Shown: positions 63,507 to 64,000 of the stretch, piece after piece | Numbering within the stretch: the first letter of the stretch is position 1 | Layout: the number at the start of each line of letters is the position of its first letter | NCBI RefSeq assembly: GCF_018917435.1 | Contig: NZ_JAHLOQ010000010.1 | Coordinates: forward strand, 1 to 64,000 | Direction of reading: 5' to 3' | Length of the DNA stretch: 64,000 nt | From: Intestinibacter bartlettii | GTDB lineage: Bacteria > Bacillota > Clostridia > Peptostreptococcales > Peptostreptococcaceae | The notes under the pieces: generated by a model | Told to the model about the DNA's origin: nothing | The model's input: only the letters and a program-made list of their open reading frames with translations | Database searches by the model: none | Position numbers and translations under genes: made by a program

Positions 63507-64000
63507 TTAATACCAATGTAATTTCCATCTTCCACTTAAATATCTCCATACAAAGAAGATGCTTCTAACAGCCCAGTCTATAGTCATTGCTACCCATACA
63601 CCGAATACTCCTAATCCCATGTATTTTCCAACTATATAACTAAATCCTATTCTGAAAATCCACATTGAGAATATGCATACTAACATACAGAATTTCACGT
63701 CATTTGATGCCCTAAGAGTATTTGCTATCATAAATGATAATGGCCAAATTAGCATTGCCATGATTCCATGATAAATAATTATCTCACGAGTCATTTGTGC
63801 AGTACCTTCTGATAGGTTATAAATATCTAAGATTAAATTTAAACCTAAGAATATGATTACATTTGTAATTATTATTCCAATATAACTCAATTTCATCATT
63901 TTCTTAGTATAATATTTTGTCTGGTATTCGTCATTAGCCCCAACACATTGTGATACTACTGCAAGGTCTGCTTGACCAATAGCCATTCCAGGCACTATTT
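63507..64000 (-). CDS. MATE family efflux transporter, C-terminal part
   Basis: The last 164 or so residues of a multidrug and toxin extrusion transporter; the gene runs off the right edge. It contains four to five helices (IIITNVIIFLGLNLILDIY, IIYHGIMAMLIWPLSF and others), a segment AIGQADLAVVSQCVGAND that is typical of the middle of the second MATE repeat, and SNDVKFCMLVCIFSMWIFRI. No start codon is visible in the window. The apparent first methionine at 63995 is a GTG valine inside the protein. The substrate is unknown. Confidence 0.88.
   Translation of the reverse strand, partial: IVPGMAIGQADLAVVSQCVGANDEYQTKYYTKKMMKLSYIGIIITNVIIFLGLNLILDIYNLSEGTAQMTREIIIYHGIMAMLIWPLSFMIANTLRASNDVKFCMLVCIFSMWIFRIGFSYIVGKYMGLGVFGVWVAMTIDWAVRSIFFVWRYLSGRWKLHWY

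Noticed and set aside
1-64000. CRISPR array, prophage, integrative element, tRNA or rRNA genes
   Set aside because: No regularly spaced repeats, phage or conjugation genes, cloverleaf sequences or ribosomal RNA were seen on reading both strands.

Overview
The window is a strongly AT-rich stretch of chromosome from an anaerobic, spore-forming Firmicute. Gene content and order fit the family Peptostreptococcaceae (Clostridioides, Paraclostridium, Romboutsia, Intestinibacter type): an ileS to divIVA/sepF block, spoIVA, the spoIIGA-sigE-sigG block, and a reduced division and cell-wall cluster ending in spoVD and an FtsL-like gene. That placement is inference from synteny and protein character; no database search was possible. 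From about 10.7 kb to 61 kb nearly every gene lies on the minus strand. The region is core chromosome, with only one clear trace of a mobile element.

Region by region. 0.1-8.4 kb holds a 2-hydroxyacyl-CoA-dehydratase-like protein with its ATP-dependent activase (best read as a double-cubane iron-sulfur pair), tRNA t6A dehydratase (tcdA), a rhodanese, uracil-DNA glycosylase divergent from ApbE, and a three-gene iron, haem or cobamide ABC importer. 8.5-17.5 kb holds a ComEA-like DNA-binding protein, two peptidoglycan carboxypeptidases, argH, a HAD phosphatase, ridA, an SH3/3D-domain wall protein, mtnN and degV. degV faces a TetR gene, and a perfect 16-bp palindrome lies just downstream of the degV promoter. 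18.3-29.6 kb holds an IS transposase remnant, ileS with an Ile T-box, the operon HlyD-like / yggS / sepF / yggT / ylmH / divIVA, a UPF0210 plus ACT-domain pair, and serS.

30.3-44.8 kb is rich in sporulation and core genes: spoIVA; an apparent operon of two YIEGIA-family membrane proteins, a 65-aa partner, a PDZ/radical-SAM protein, der, plsY and gpsA; a PhoR/PhoP-like two-component system with pgeF, nrdR and a YlmC/YmxH gene; then sigG, sigE and spoIIGA. 45-55 kb is the division and murein cluster (ftsZ, ftsQ, murG, spoVE/ftsW, murD, mraY, spoVD, ftsL). ftsA, murE, murF, murB, rsmH and mraZ are absent from it. 55-64 kb holds a MarR-controlled heterodimeric ABC exporter, a stand-alone TrpB2 behind a Trp T-box, an M20 amidohydrolase followed by a small lipoprotein and an orphan FakA-like domain, and the end of a MATE transporter that runs off the right edge.

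How the parts fit. SepF, FtsZ with its conserved C-terminal tail, FtsQ, FtsL, DivIVA, MraY, MurD, MurG and one SEDS/PBP pair supply division and septal wall synthesis, and the pair looks sporulation-type. SpoIIGA activates pro-sigma-E, sigma-G follows in the forespore, and SpoIVA forms the coat basement layer. Several start codons given here are shorter than the longest open frame, because a clear ribosome binding site, or in one case a promoter, lies inside the longer frame. No tRNA, rRNA, CRISPR array or prophage was seen.
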